NCBI RefSeq assembly: GCF_003999875.1
Contig: NZ_RQVJ01000003.1
Span: 124,001-188,000 of the forward strand
Direction of reading: 5' to 3'
DNA from: Veillonella sp. 3310
Lineage (GTDB): Bacteria > Bacillota > Negativicutes > Veillonellales > Veillonellaceae
DNA: 64,000 bases
In this document: positions 21,444 through 31,600 of the stretch, in pieces
Layout of the letters: the number at the start of each line of letters is the position of its first letter
Numbering within the stretch: the first letter of the stretch is position 1
Made by a program: the position numbers and the translations under genes
Notes under the pieces: model-generated
What the model was told of the DNA's origin: nothing
Database searches by the model: none
Seen by the model: only the letters and a program-made list of their open reading frames with translations

Positions 21444-22798
21444 ACGTATTCAAGCGAATGTATCTATGGGCGACATCGTTCGTAAAACGTGATACAGTAC
21501 AATCCATTCCTCTAGGGTACTTTGGCAGTGGTAGCGGTACAAGATATTTCACTACAGCTATGAAACGCAGTTTATCGTTCGATGAACTCAGAGCCTTATC
21601 CAAAACTCCACTTGCTAGAAGTGCAATCAACCAAATTCGAGAGGGTATCTTAAATCTACCGTATGAAATCGTATCAGTAGATGGCAAGGTACATAAAAAA
21701 GAGATAGAACTTGTAAGAAATATTATACAGAATCCGAACTGTATCGATGACTATGAACAGTTTATCGGTAAGCTAATCGATGACTTGTTAGTCTTAGACC
21801 AAGCAACTTTTGAAAAGAAATTAGTTAAGAATAATCCACAGCCGTTACACTTGTTTACTATCGACTCAAAAACAATCGAACTAGTAGAAAACTGGAGTGG
21901 AAATCCAAAAGAATATCGATATGCACAGGCACTAGAGACAGGTCAGAAAGCATTCTATACAGGTGAAAAAGTCGCAATGATTCAACGTACGAATTTTACA
22001 TACGATGATTTTGGACATTCGCCAATGCAGACAGCATACAATCATATTCGTTATCTAGTGGACATCCAAGAGTATGCAAGCGAAATCACTGGCAACGGTA
22101 TGCCTAAGTACTTATTAGTCATGAGTGAAGCCGTAGGTCAAGAAGAGTTAGATAGATTAAGAGCATACATCGAGAACTCTTTACAAGGGTCTACTACTCT
22201 AGGCGTTATTTCGGGGAAAGACGTTCAGTCGGTACAAACGAGTCCTATCGGAGATGAAGCTACATGCTTATCGTGGCAGAAAATGTTAATCCAAATCATT
22301 GCAACGGCGTTTAACATTCCACCAGAAAAACTAGGTAGTGCAATATCAAACGATAGAAGTACTACAGCAGAAAAAGATAGCGACATGCTAGAGTACACTA
22401 TCAAACCGTGGTCTAAGGTAATCGAACGTGCGATTAACAAACACGTGATTGATACGTTGGGATTATCTAACAAGATTGAGTTTAGATACATTTATACACC
22501 GACAGCTAGTCAACAGACAGCGACAGTAGACCGTGTGAAAAAGCTAGTCGATAGCGACATGATAACTTTCAATGAAGCACGATTGTTACTCAGCGGTGTT
22601 GTATCTATCGAGTTGCCGCCAATCGAACAAGGTGACTTGAGATTGTCAGAATATAAAAACGAATTGGCAACAAGTCTAGCGGTAACACAACAGCAAGCAC
22701 AGATTGACTCCACTACAGAAAATGTAGTTGATGATAAATCTTTAGAGAAAGGAGAGAAAAGCGATGAGCAAGAAACAGACGATAACCCTACAGGCTAG
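21431..22798 (+). CDS. portal protein (HK97-type)
   Basis: A 455-residue protein directly after terL. It has the LARSAINQIREGILNLPYEI block near residue 60 and the FNIPPEKLG segment near residue 300, both typical of phage portal proteins. The C-terminal 50 residues are Q/E/T-rich. Twelve copies form the channel for DNA entry and exit at one capsid vertex. GTG 21431 follows AAGGGG. The end overlaps the protease/scaffold gene by 35 bases. Confidence 0.88.
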   Translation: MEKINVFKRMYLWATSFVKRDTVQSIPLGYFGSGSGTRYFTTAMKRSLSFDELRALSKTPLARSAINQIREGILNLPYEIVSVDGKVHKKEIELVRNIIQNPNCIDDYEQFIGKLIDDLLVLDQATFEKKLVKNNPQPLHLFTIDSKTIELVENWSGNPKEYRYAQALETGQKAFYTGEKVAMIQRTNFTYDDFGHSPMQTAYNHIRYLVDIQEYASEITGNGMPKYLLVMSEAVGQEELDRLRAYIENSLQGSTTLGVISGKDVQSVQTSPIGDEATCLSWQKMLIQIIATAFNIPPEKLGSAISNDRSTTAEKDSDMLEYTIKPWSKVIERAINKHVIDTLGLSNKIEFRYIYTPTASQQTATVDRVKKLVDSDMITFNEARLLLSGVVSIELPPIEQGDLRLSEYKNELATSLAVTQQQAQIDSTTENVVDDKSLEKGEKSDEQETDDNPTG

Positions 22799-23699
22799 TG
22801 GAAATGATTTTACAGTCAAAACTGAAAGCCACTCTAATAAGATGAAATTCACGGCTACAGTTATGTATTTAGACCAATACAGTGACGGCGTACCAGATGG
22901 AAGTGTATGGGAAAAAATTCTGTTAGAAAAGTCAGAATGTGAGAAATCACTAGAAACAATGAATCTTATGGGTATTAATTGCGTGTGGGATGAGTGGGGA
23001 AAAGCAAATTGGCAATTTGATGGTCATGACCCTAGAAACAAAATAGGTGTTGTTGAAAATACATACATCGAGGGAAATGAACTCAAGATAGACGGAATTA
23101 TTTATAAGCGAGACTTTTCAGACATTTCTCAATTCATTAGGAACACAATGGAATCTATGGGATTTTCTATTGAGGCGTCATTTAACGATTGGGAGGAAAC
23201 TGAAGAGGGCTTAATCATCCGTGATGTCGAATTTACGGGTGTTAGTATGTTATTTAAAAATTGTGCTGCCTACAGTGATACATATATTGAAACACTTAGT
23301 GCAAGCAAGAAAGATAAGGAGATTATGACACAAGAAGAACGCAATACTTTTATGGAAGAAGTAACAAACTCTATTATGGCAAAAATTAATGAAGTACAAG
23401 AACAAGAAAAACAAGCAAGTGAGTTAGAAGCACTCAAAGCACAAATCGAAACATTGCAAGCCAGCAACAAAGCCTTAGAAGAGGAAAACAACAGCTTAAA
23501 AGCTAATGCGAAAACAGTTGAAGCAAAATCCAAAGAAGAACCTTCTAAAGAAAAAGAAGAAGAACCTAAAGAGGATGTAAAAGCTAGTACAGTAACAAGT
23601 GACTTAAAAACTAAAGCAAAATTTGTAGAAGCGTCAAATGTTAAGTATGACAATTATGGCGCAATGATTAATGCATTCATTAAATCTATTAACGGTTAA
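22764..23699 (+). CDS. prohead protease/scaffold fusion (probable)
   Basis: The N-terminal 180 residues include SMGFSIEASF (about 130) and FTGVSMLFKNCAAY (about 155-168), a pattern seen in phage head-maturation proteases. The rest is a coiled coil (about 210-255) and a K/E-rich segment (to about 280), as in scaffolding proteins. A single chain would therefore guide shell assembly and then cleave itself. An unambiguous catalytic triad is not visible, so the protease role is inferred from position (portal, this gene, capsid) and layout. Confidence 0.7.
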   Translation: MSKKQTITLQASGNDFTVKTESHSNKMKFTATVMYLDQYSDGVPDGSVWEKILLEKSECEKSLETMNLMGINCVWDEWGKANWQFDGHDPRNKIGVVENTYIEGNELKIDGIIYKRDFSDISQFIRNTMESMGFSIEASFNDWEETEEGLIIRDVEFTGVSMLFKNCAAYSDTYIETLSASKKDKEIMTQEERNTFMEEVTNSIMAKINEVQEQEKQASELEALKAQIETLQASNKALEEENNSLKANAKTVEAKSKEEPSKEKEEEPKEDVKASTVTSDLKTKAKFVEASNVKYDNYGAMINAFIKSING

Positions 23700-23717
23700 T
23701 TACAGGAGAATAAAACA

Positions 23718-24749
23718 ATGGCAGTAAAAAATACAAGATTCGTAAATGCTGGAACAGTAGCAGATTATAACCAAGGTCACTATGTCGAGTTACCTAAATT
23801 CCAAGAAGGTATGTTGGATTTGGTTGACCGTCGAGTGACAATTTTAAACCGTATCCAACCAGTACCAGCGACAGGACACCCTACACGTTATTGGGAACAA
23901 ACTAAATTTGCTAAAAATGCAAAATTTGTGAATCCACGTAACGGTGGTACAAATGGAAACTATGGTGTAGATACACTTGATGAAGATTATGGACGTGTTG
24001 AAAAGTCCGCAATGTTGAAAGCCTTGACATCTGAAATTAAGTTTACATTATTCGATTCTGAACTTGTAAAACAACAAGGCGTTATGGAAGCATTACTTGA
24101 CAAAGACATGAAAGATATGATTGTTGACTTACGCCGTACGCAAAATAATTCCATTTGGAACGGTGCAGCTACAGATTTAAACTCTAATGATTCCGCAGAA
24201 TATGTTGGTTTAAAAACGCAAATCAAAAAAGAACGTCAAGTTGCTAAACCTGTAAAATTGAATGAAGCATTGACCCCTGACATGCAATATGTAGCAGATG
24301 AAATCATCTCTCAAATTGCGTTACAAGAATCTGACTTAGATTTTGACGCATATCCTACAGCATTGTATGCCAATCCACAAACGATTGATTATATCATTAA
24401 ATCCGAAGCTAAACGTGAAAACCGTCAAATCTGTAGTCCAGATGAGCGTGCAGAATTAGGTGTTGGCTTTAAAGTGTACACTATCCGCACATCTCAAGGT
24501 GACTTGCCTTTAATTTCTGACCCTTTTATTAAGTTAGAAGATGGTACTGGTGGTAAGAAAAAACATACTGTATACGCAGTCAATGAAAAACTTATTGAAC
24601 GTCACTACTTGACTTCATCCGAGCCACGTATCTTTAAAATGGGTTTAAACAAAACTTTAGTGGATGACTATGTAGCGGTTCAATTCGATACAATTATTGC
24701 TAAAGGTGCAGAAGCTGGCGCACACTTCAAAGTATCCTTTGAACTTTAA
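23718..24749 (+). CDS. major capsid protein
   Basis: A 343-residue protein with high-expression features: strong AGGAG, ATG and a terminator 15 bases after its stop. It lies between the protease/scaffold and the head-tail connectors. The sequence (for example LNRIQPVPATGHPTRYWE, and GVGFKVYTIRTSQGDLPLI) fits an HK97-fold shell protein, but I recognise it mainly by position and size. Confidence 0.82.
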   Translation: MAVKNTRFVNAGTVADYNQGHYVELPKFQEGMLDLVDRRVTILNRIQPVPATGHPTRYWEQTKFAKNAKFVNPRNGGTNGNYGVDTLDEDYGRVEKSAMLKALTSEIKFTLFDSELVKQQGVMEALLDKDMKDMIVDLRRTQNNSIWNGAATDLNSNDSAEYVGLKTQIKKERQVAKPVKLNEALTPDMQYVADEIISQIALQESDLDFDAYPTALYANPQTIDYIIKSEAKRENRQICSPDERAELGVGFKVYTIRTSQGDLPLISDPFIKLEDGTGGKKKHTVYAVNEKLIERHYLTSSEPRIFKMGLNKTLVDDYVAVQFDTIIAKGAEAGAHFKVSFEL

Positions 24750-24764
24750 TCAGCGGTATAGACA

Positions 24765-24794
24765 GAGGGTGAGTAATCACCCTCTTTTAATTTG
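24765..24794 (+). terminator. terminator after the capsid gene
   Basis: GAGGGTGA (24765-24772) pairs with TCACCCTC (24777-24784), loop GTAA, followed by TTTTAATTT. Probably a partial terminator that keeps capsid mRNA above the following genes. Confidence 0.8.
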
Positions 24795-24802
24795 AGGTAT
24801 AT

Positions 24803-25048
24803 ATGGAAAAAGTAAAAGCTAAATTAAAAAACAAGCACGTTACAACATTGTCTTTTGCAAATGTTGCTTTTGACGTTGTTGATGGAATGGTTGAGATTCC
24901 AGCTAAGTATATTACAGATGAGTTTAAACATCTTTTTGAAGAAGTCCTTGAGAAAGAAGCAAAAGCAGAAACTGTAGAGGAAACAAAAGAGGAATCCACA
25001 GAAGAACCAAAAGAAGAAGCTAAGGGCAAAAAGAAAGAAAAGGAGTAG
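24803..25048 (+). CDS. small acidic virion-associated protein, 81 aa
   Basis: Residues 1-50 resemble the short domain often found after phage capsid genes (VDGMVEIPAKYITDEFKHLFEEV). The last 30 residues are E/K/T low complexity. GAGGT precedes ATG 24803. Possibly a head fibre or connector accessory protein; not certain. Confidence 0.65.
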   Translation: MEKVKAKLKNKHVTTLSFANVAFDVVDGMVEIPAKYITDEFKHLFEEVLEKEAKAETVEETKEESTEEPKEEAKGKKKEKE

Positions 25049-25051
25049 TCA

Positions 25052-25630
25052 ATGGCACAGTCGATGTATTTGACAGAAAATGAGATGATTGCCTATTGTG
25101 AAGCAGTACCAGTTACCGTGAGTCAAGTTCGATTCGCTTCATCTATGATTGACGCATACATCGGACTAGTTGACGGAAAATCAAAGTTTGGAGTTCATGT
25201 AGGCACAGAAACCGTAAGGTTTAATCGTAAGGGTATCGGGAGAATCAAGCGAAGTCCTATCATAGGAATTACTAAAGCAATAGTCAGCGGAAGTGGTCAC
25301 TTCGGAATGACAGAATTTGAAATAGATAGTCGATTGCTTTCTTACGATGAACTAGGGTATGTATACGCACCGAATGTATCGGGTTGCTTTAATTCTGTTA
25401 TAAGCGGTGTAACAACACCTAAAGAGATTACAATTCACTATCTATACGGATATGAAGAAATACCAGAGCCTATTAAGGTGGCGTGTGCAATGATTGCGAT
25501 GAATATAGCACAAAGCGCAACATTCTTAAATCTTGACTCCATGACTACACTTGACGCACGATTCTCTTTATCAGACCCTAGTGTAATTACTAGCGAGATT
25601 AGACGGTTATTATCGGGGTACAGGCTATGA
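25052..25630 (+). CDS. head-tail connector protein (gp6-like)
   Basis: A 192-residue protein in the connector position. The ending IPEPIKVACAMIAMNIAQS followed by a short polar tail, and the early YLTENEMIAYC, match the helical adaptor (gp6-like) proteins that bind under the portal. The stop overlaps the next start. Confidence 0.72.
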   Translation: MAQSMYLTENEMIAYCEAVPVTVSQVRFASSMIDAYIGLVDGKSKFGVHVGTETVRFNRKGIGRIKRSPIIGITKAIVSGSGHFGMTEFEIDSRLLSYDELGYVYAPNVSGCFNSVISGVTTPKEITIHYLYGYEEIPEPIKVACAMIAMNIAQSATFLNLDSMTTLDARFSLSDPSVITSEIRRLLSGYRL

Positions 25631-26214
25631 GTGTACGTATCGGAAGTAAGTTTAGTGCAACAGCTATGTTCGCAAGATATAGAACTATATGTCACTGTGA
25701 GAATAAAGATGATGAATTTATCATGTTTACACGTATCGGACGTGGCACAAAACGATTCCTTATTAATAATGTGTTGTGGGGGTTAATGGATACAGATTCT
25801 GCATTTGATGTGGGAGATGTTATTACAGACGATAACGGTACAATGTATTTCCTAGTGGCAAAAACAAACTCAATGCAGGGTGACAAAGGAGAGTTCTATA
25901 AAACAAATTGTACGATAGATATTGTAGACGTCAAAAAGAATTATAACGAATATGGTGAACAGCTAGACAATAGCGAGATAACACGATATAAAGACTATCC
26001 AGTAGTTTATGAGGATGTATCAGCACATATGCACCTATTCGATTATGGACTTTTGCCAACAACAACAAGGCGGTTCATCGTACCGAGTTGTACTGTAGTC
26101 GATGTAGGCGACAGAATAGTTCTTAATGGCGAAAACAGCCGTGTTGATAGTATCAATAAGTCAGACTTTCAACCGTTCTTATACCTACAGTGTTCAAAAG
26201 ACAACAGGGTGTAG
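25627..26214 (+). CDS. head closure/connector protein (putative)
   Basis: A 195-residue, beta-rich protein (for example GDVITDDNGTMYFLVAK and VVDVGDRIVLNGENSRV). The position after the gp6-like adaptor and before the gp10-like protein fits a head closure or stopper protein. No catalytic motif. Confidence 0.6.
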   Translation: MSVRIGSKFSATAMFARYRTICHCENKDDEFIMFTRIGRGTKRFLINNVLWGLMDTDSAFDVGDVITDDNGTMYFLVAKTNSMQGDKGEFYKTNCTIDIVDVKKNYNEYGEQLDNSEITRYKDYPVVYEDVSAHMHLFDYGLLPTTTRRFIVPSCTVVDVGDRIVLNGENSRVDSINKSDFQPFLYLQCSKDNRV

Positions 26215-26217
26215 TCT

Positions 26218-26778
26218 ATGAATATGGTAGAGATTGAATCTATTGTAAAACAGTACGTTGAGGTACTCAATCAACGAATATCTCAAAAGTGGGCGGAAGT
26301 AGACCAGGGAATTTTTACAGAACGAAATATATCGGTAAATTATTTAAGCGACAGTGAATCTATAGAGGTAAAACTTGAGTATGGTGGCATGGGTGCATTT
26401 ATCATAGAATACGGCAGTGGTTCAGCTATGGTAACACATACAGCAGATACACTAGGTAGCTATGGCAACCCAGCATATTCGCACTATATCGGAAGTGAAA
26501 CATTTAATACTGATAGGCTATCAAAGGGAAATGCATTCTTAGGGCGTGAACAAGGTGGTACAGTATATACTCCTACAGGTGCAAGGTATCAATCAACAGG
26601 TCGGATGAAAGGTATCAATTTAGAAAAACATAGTAATCCATACAAACCACAGCTACCTATGCACATTATTGAAACAGAAATTATCCATTGGAAAGACGAA
26701 TTAGGGCAAGCATTGGATAAGGCAATCAAAGAATCTATAGAGATAAGTATTCTAGGTGCATTCATGGGGGATATATGA
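26218..26778 (+). CDS. HK97 gp10-like head-tail joining protein (putative)
   Basis: A 186-residue protein with the central glycine-rich YGSGSAM and a C-terminal helix (IIHWKDELGQALDKAIKESI), as in gp10-type neck or tail-completion proteins. Start ATG 26218 lies three bases after the previous stop. The end overlaps the next gene by four bases. Confidence 0.6.
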   Translation: MNMVEIESIVKQYVEVLNQRISQKWAEVDQGIFTERNISVNYLSDSESIEVKLEYGGMGAFIIEYGSGSAMVTHTADTLGSYGNPAYSHYIGSETFNTDRLSKGNAFLGREQGGTVYTPTGARYQSTGRMKGINLEKHSNPYKPQLPMHIIETEIIHWKDELGQALDKAIKESIEISILGAFMGDI

Positions 26779-27188
26779 AACACAGTGTTGAATTAAAAAG
26801 CGAACTATTTCTACTGTTTAAACAAGATAAAGCAATTAGAGAACTCTTAGGAATCACAGCTTTATCAACGGTAGAGGAAATCAATAAGAAAATCAAAAGA
26901 GTGTTGGGTAGTGATGATTTAGTTGATGAAACAACACCTTTGTTTTTTGTTTACGCATTTATTCCAAGTGTAAGTAACACAAAGAATTATAAAGTCAATC
27001 AGTTTACACTTGAGTTTAGAATATACGGTAGATTACAAAGTAAAATAGATAAGCTGTATTTAGCAATCAAAGATTGTTTATATCAAAATTATGAAGATAT
27101 GACTATTTTCTCCGAGGGAAGTATATCAACGGGGAATCAAAATTTATATGCATATATGTTTAGAACAAGACCTCTAGTAAGGTCATAA
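26775..27188 (+). CDS. tail terminator protein (putative)
   Basis: The 137-residue product has the alpha/beta pattern of tail-terminator proteins (for example YKVNQFTLEFRIYGRLQSKI). It sits directly before the major tail protein. Six copies would cap the tail tube at the neck. Assigned by position and size. Confidence 0.62.
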   Translation: MKHSVELKSELFLLFKQDKAIRELLGITALSTVEEINKKIKRVLGSDDLVDETTPLFFVYAFIPSVSNTKNYKVNQFTLEFRIYGRLQSKIDKLYLAIKDCLYQNYEDMTIFSEGSISTGNQNLYAYMFRTRPLVRS

Positions 27189-27198
27189 GGAGCAACAA

Positions 27199-28002
27199 AT
27201 GGCAGAAGCAAAAGGTAAGAAATTCGTACTTAACGGTGTAGGTGAAGCAGTCATGACACGTGTTGTGGATGGCAAATATGAAACAATCACCCTAGGTACA
27301 TTACAAGACATGAAATTGTCTTTCAGCGCGAGTGAAGAGGATGTATTTGGTGGAGACTCCCCTGTACCAATCTATATCATTCCTAAAGAACAAAAAGTAA
27401 ACGTATCCTTTACGGAAGCGCAATTCAATCTTGATTACTTAGGTGTGACGAATGGTGCTAAGTTATCCAAAGGTGGAGAATTGATTTTTTCCGTAGCACC
27501 AAAACTTGTAAGCGGTCAAACGTACAATATCGAGGGCAAAACAACAGTCATTCCTAAAACAGTACGAGTGACTATTTCTGATGATTTAAGTGGTGCAATC
27601 AACGCACAATCTTTAAAATTGAAAACAGACGGTGAACCATCTACAGGCGAGTTTACTATTACAAGTGCTGGTGCAGTCAAGTTTGGTGATACACTAGATA
27701 ACAAATATGTTACGATTAGTGGAATGTACACATCTACAGACGCACGTACAGCAACAGTAACAACAGCGAGCGTACCGCAATATGTTGAGTTGCGTCACGT
27801 ATCTCATCCTGTAGAAATGGGTGATGGTACAAAAGTTCGCATTCATACTGTAATCTACAAAGCACGAGCAACAGGTAAACTTGACATTGACCATAAACGT
27901 CAAGCAGCACATGCGCCACAGTTAGAATTTTCTGTAGTATACGATACTACACGTACTGACGGTGCAATTATGCAAATGGCACAAGAAATCATTGCAGTTT
28001 AA
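27199..28002 (+). CDS. major tail tube protein
   Basis: A 267-residue beta-rich protein. It is followed by a strong terminator and then by the tail-chaperone pair and tape measure, the fixed order in siphoviruses. The FSASEEDVFGGDSPVPIYII region and the C-terminal KARATGKLDIDHKRQAAHAPQ are typical of long-tail tube proteins. It polymerises around the tape measure. Confidence 0.78.
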   Translation: MAEAKGKKFVLNGVGEAVMTRVVDGKYETITLGTLQDMKLSFSASEEDVFGGDSPVPIYIIPKEQKVNVSFTEAQFNLDYLGVTNGAKLSKGGELIFSVAPKLVSGQTYNIEGKTTVIPKTVRVTISDDLSGAINAQSLKLKTDGEPSTGEFTITSAGAVKFGDTLDNKYVTISGMYTSTDARTATVTTASVPQYVELRHVSHPVEMGDGTKVRIHTVIYKARATGKLDIDHKRQAAHAPQLEFSVVYDTTRTDGAIMQMAQEIIAV

Positions 28003-28007
28003 TACGG

Positions 28008-28042
28008 AAGGGGGTGGGCGGAAGTCTACCCCCTTATTTTTA
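28008..28042 (+). terminator. terminator after the tail tube gene
   Basis: AAGGGGGT (28008-28015) pairs with ACCCCCTT (28028-28035), followed by ATTTTTATT. Likely partial, as tail genes follow. Confidence 0.82.
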
Positions 28043-28063
28043 TTATAAAGAGAGGTCAAACTT

Positions 28064-28465
28064 ATGACAGATAACGATACACTAATACCGCAAGAGATAT
28101 ACGTGGGAATTGACGGGAAAGAATACCGAATATACCCTATGAAATTAAAAGACTATCCACGAGTAGATAGATTGTTTTCAAAAATAGATGACATGTATTT
28201 GTTCTTAAATCTACCTACTATTAGAGAAGATAAAGACGGTAATCCAATGCTTAATGACAATGGAAAACCAATGCTTAACTTTACAGCTTACAATGCAATG
28301 TGTGAACTGTTTGAATTAGCACTACATATTGATAGAAAGCGTGTAATGGAAATTGTAGATGTATCCAATGGAGTTGAGATATTGGATAAATTTAGAGGAA
28401 TTAGTGGTTTAAAAAAAAAGATACAGACAGACCTAGCGAAGCAGACAGTGGGTTTAATCATGTAA
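28064..28465 (+). CDS. tail assembly chaperone, short form (gpG-like)
   Basis: A 133-residue protein between the tail tube and tape measure. It is helical with an N-terminal strand region (KEYRIYPMKLKDYPRVDRLF), the usual layout of gpG-type chaperones. Near its end a run of nine A residues followed by G allows part of the ribosomes to shift to the -1 frame. The normal frame continues to TAA 28463-28465. Confidence 0.8.
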   Translation: MTDNDTLIPQEIYVGIDGKEYRIYPMKLKDYPRVDRLFSKIDDMYLFLNLPTIREDKDGNPMLNDNGKPMLNFTAYNAMCELFELALHIDRKRVMEIVDVSNGVEILDKFRGISGLKKKIQTDLAKQTVGLIM

Positions 28466-28677
28466 TAGCAAGCCTTGTTCAGCATACGAGCGAAACACGT
28501 CAATCAATCATGGAGTATACAATTCCACAGCTAGAAGCATTATCCATAGCACTGGCGGAGAACAACGAAATGGATGACGATAAGAAAGAAAAATCGAAAG
28601 AAAAACCGTTTAATGATAACGATTCGATGAGTGGCGTTGACGCAATCAACGGTTTAAAAGCTATGGGGATGATTTAA
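28064..28677 (+). CDS. tail assembly chaperone, frameshifted long form (gpGT-like)
   Basis: After a -1 shift on A AAA AAG (28414-28420) translation continues through an open frame with no start codon of its own until 28510. It reads GFNHVIASLVQHTSETRQSI, then MEYTIPQLEALSIALAENN, and ends at TAA 28675-28677, ten bases before the tape measure start. The fusion would be about 204 residues. As in lambda G-T, the T part recruits the tape measure. The ratio of the two forms is normally fixed by the slippery site. Confidence 0.78.
28414..28420 (+). other. -1 ribosomal frameshift site
   Basis: In the zero frame the codons are GGT TTA AAA AAA AAG, giving the heptamer A AAA AAG, one of the most efficient bacterial -1 slippery sequences, with T TTA AAA a few bases earlier. 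The -1 frame is open from 28405 to 28677. Confidence 0.8.
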
Positions 28678-28687
28678 GGAGAGATAT

Positions 28688-31600
28688 ATGGCAGGAGATA
28701 ACATTAAGTATTCTGTATCGGTCGCAACAGGTGGTGCAAAGAAAAATGTAGACGACCTTATTGCAAGTATTGGGAACTTATACAAAGCTATTGACACAAT
28801 ACAGAAAAAAGGCGGTAAACTTTTAAGTATAGATGCAGACAGTAGTTCTATTGACACCCTAACCAACAAGATTGCAAAAATGCAAGAAGAGATTAATGCT
28901 GTTAACGGTGTATTTAAAGAAACACTAGCTGTAAAACAAGAATTAGGCAAAAAGCTGAATGGTGAGTTCAATAAGGAAATAAAAGAATTAGCAGATGACT
29001 CTACTAAGGCTGCCAAAGAAATTGCGAAAATTAAGGATGAAATTAACAAAACACAGCAAGACGGAGTTGGCAGTAAAAACAACGGTCACTTACCAAGAAC
29101 AAAAGATAGTTACGAGGTACTTGATAGAGCAAGACGATTAGGTGAGTTACGAAAAGCCATGGAAGAAAACTATAACGAAAATTATGGGAAAAACATGGAC
29201 TTGTACAGAAGTAAGGCAAAAGCTATCAGTAGCGAGTTTACTAAGGTAAAACAAGAAATTCGAGAAATTGAATCTTATACAAAAGAAGCCTTTTCGTGGA
29301 CAAAATTGTGGGAAGAAACAACAAAAGACATTTCCGCTCGATTAGCATGGTTTACTACTAGGGGGATTGCATGGTTCGGTCTTAGTCAGATAACTAGTGC
29401 AATAGGTGCTGTGAGAGACATCGAGGTAGGGATGGCAAGTTTTTCACAGGTAATGGCACATGGGGAGCAAAACGTCAACTTATTCAAGAAAGCACTAGCA
29501 GATATTACACCAGAGGATTTGTCCAAAGGCTTAAATACATCGGTTGAAAACGGTGAGCACTTTGTCGAAACATTACACAAAATGCAAGACGCACTGATTG
29601 ATTTGTCCGTTAAGTATGGGGCAACAAGCCAAGAAGCTATTGAATCAGCAACGTTGTGGGGTCGAGCATATAAAGACAACGAAACAGTCTTAACGTTAAC
29701 TCAACAAGCGACTAAGCTAGCTATAGCGGATAACTTTAGTATTGTACAGTCGAATAAAGCCTTAGAATCTTCTATCATGCAATGGGGATACCACATTCAA
29801 AACGCCGCTCAAGCACAGGCGGTATCTAACATGATGATTGATTCGTGGACAGCTTTGTCACACAACTACACTGTTAGTGCTAACACATTGGTAGAAGCCA
29901 ACAGGCGTATGGCGCAGTCAGCCAAAGAAGTGGGAGTCTCATTCCATTCAGCACAAGCATTAATATCCGTCATGGCACGTAAAACAATGGCAGAAGGTGG
30001 AGAGATTGGTAACGCCTTGAAATCTATCTTTGGTTCGATTCATTCTGATAAAGCCATCGGTGAGTTAGAACGAATTGGCGTTCAAGTTTATAAAATCGGT
30101 GAGAGTGGTAAGAAAGAGTTTAGAGCTGTAGACGATGTTCTTGTTGATTTGATGATTCATGCACAAACCACGAATGAAAACATGGAAGAATTGCTTAAAG
30201 GTATATCGGGCGGTAAATTCCAATGGAATAAAGCTGGTGCAATGCTTGATTTGAAGGAATATCTAACAGCCTTAGAAATCTCTACATCTTCACGTGGATT
30301 CGGCGAACAACAGGTTGCTATGCAGTTGGATACGATTGACAAAAAACTTAAATCTATCACTGCACAGCTTGAAAAAATGACTAGCGGACACCATGGGATG
30401 GCTACAATTTTTAAAGGGGCTCTTGATATTATTCTTTGGCTATTACAAACTATTGATAAGATTCATCCAGCTGTATCACTGCTTATTCTCACACTACCAG
30501 TTAGTGGAAAGATGTTCACTAAACTAGCCGTAGAGGGTCAAGCGGCGCTTACGAAACTATCTAGCAAATTTACAGAGTTGATAACTAAAGTTAGAGCATT
30601 TACGTTATCAATGAGAGGTGCTAGTAACGCAACATCTGCAATGGGGGCAACGGCAACAACAAGCGTAGGGGCAGTCGGACGTGCTGTATCAGCGCTTGAA
30701 AAGGCACACTGGATTTTAGCAGCTATTGGTGTAGCTTATCAGTTGTATCAATCTTACGTTGGTTCAGCCAACGAAAAAGAAGCGGAGCACATCGATACTT
30801 TAAACAAAGAGATTGAGGTTTACGATGAACAGCTTAGACGTATGGAAGAATCCTATCCGTTAATCGAACGAATGACTAACACATACAACAGTCTATCTGA
30901 GAAACGCAAGGGATACGTTGAGGGTTCTGCAGAAGAGATTGCCATCACAAAAGAAATGGACAAAGCAAGAAAAATCCTTGTAAATACCGTTGGTGAGGAA
31001 GAGGCGGCAATTCTAACCACAGGTCAAGCAACTAGAGATGACATCGAAAAGGTGCAACAAAAGTATAGAGATAAGGAAGATACGATTCGCAAGGCAGAAG
31101 CACAGGCAAAAGAACATATCGATGACGCAGCTGCACAAATTAAAAAACATACAAGTGACGTTATTGCATGGATAAACAACGAGGAAACAAAGTGGTGGGA
31201 TTTAATCTTTGCAATAATGAACTATATGACATGGGCAGAGGCAGCAATGCATATATCAGACAATCTACAGTTGAGTATGGCGAAGTCAAACCTTGCCAAG
31301 TTAGAATCAGATAAAGCAAATTATGGTGCAGAATCAGACAGTCTAGCGTCAGATAGTCTACAGTCATTAGGAATAGCAGGCACTGATATTGACACTAAAA
31401 TCAGTCAAGAAAAGGCAACCATTGCACAATTGGAAGAAAAAGTCAACAGTCGAATGGAGAATTTAAAATCTTCCGCTGTCGCTAAAGAGATGGAGAAAAT
31501 CAATACAATGAGAGGTGCTATTTCAAGCAGTACTCCAGACTCAACACGTTCAGAAGTACCTACAGGCGGTGACGATGGAAAACACCACGGCGGTGGACAT

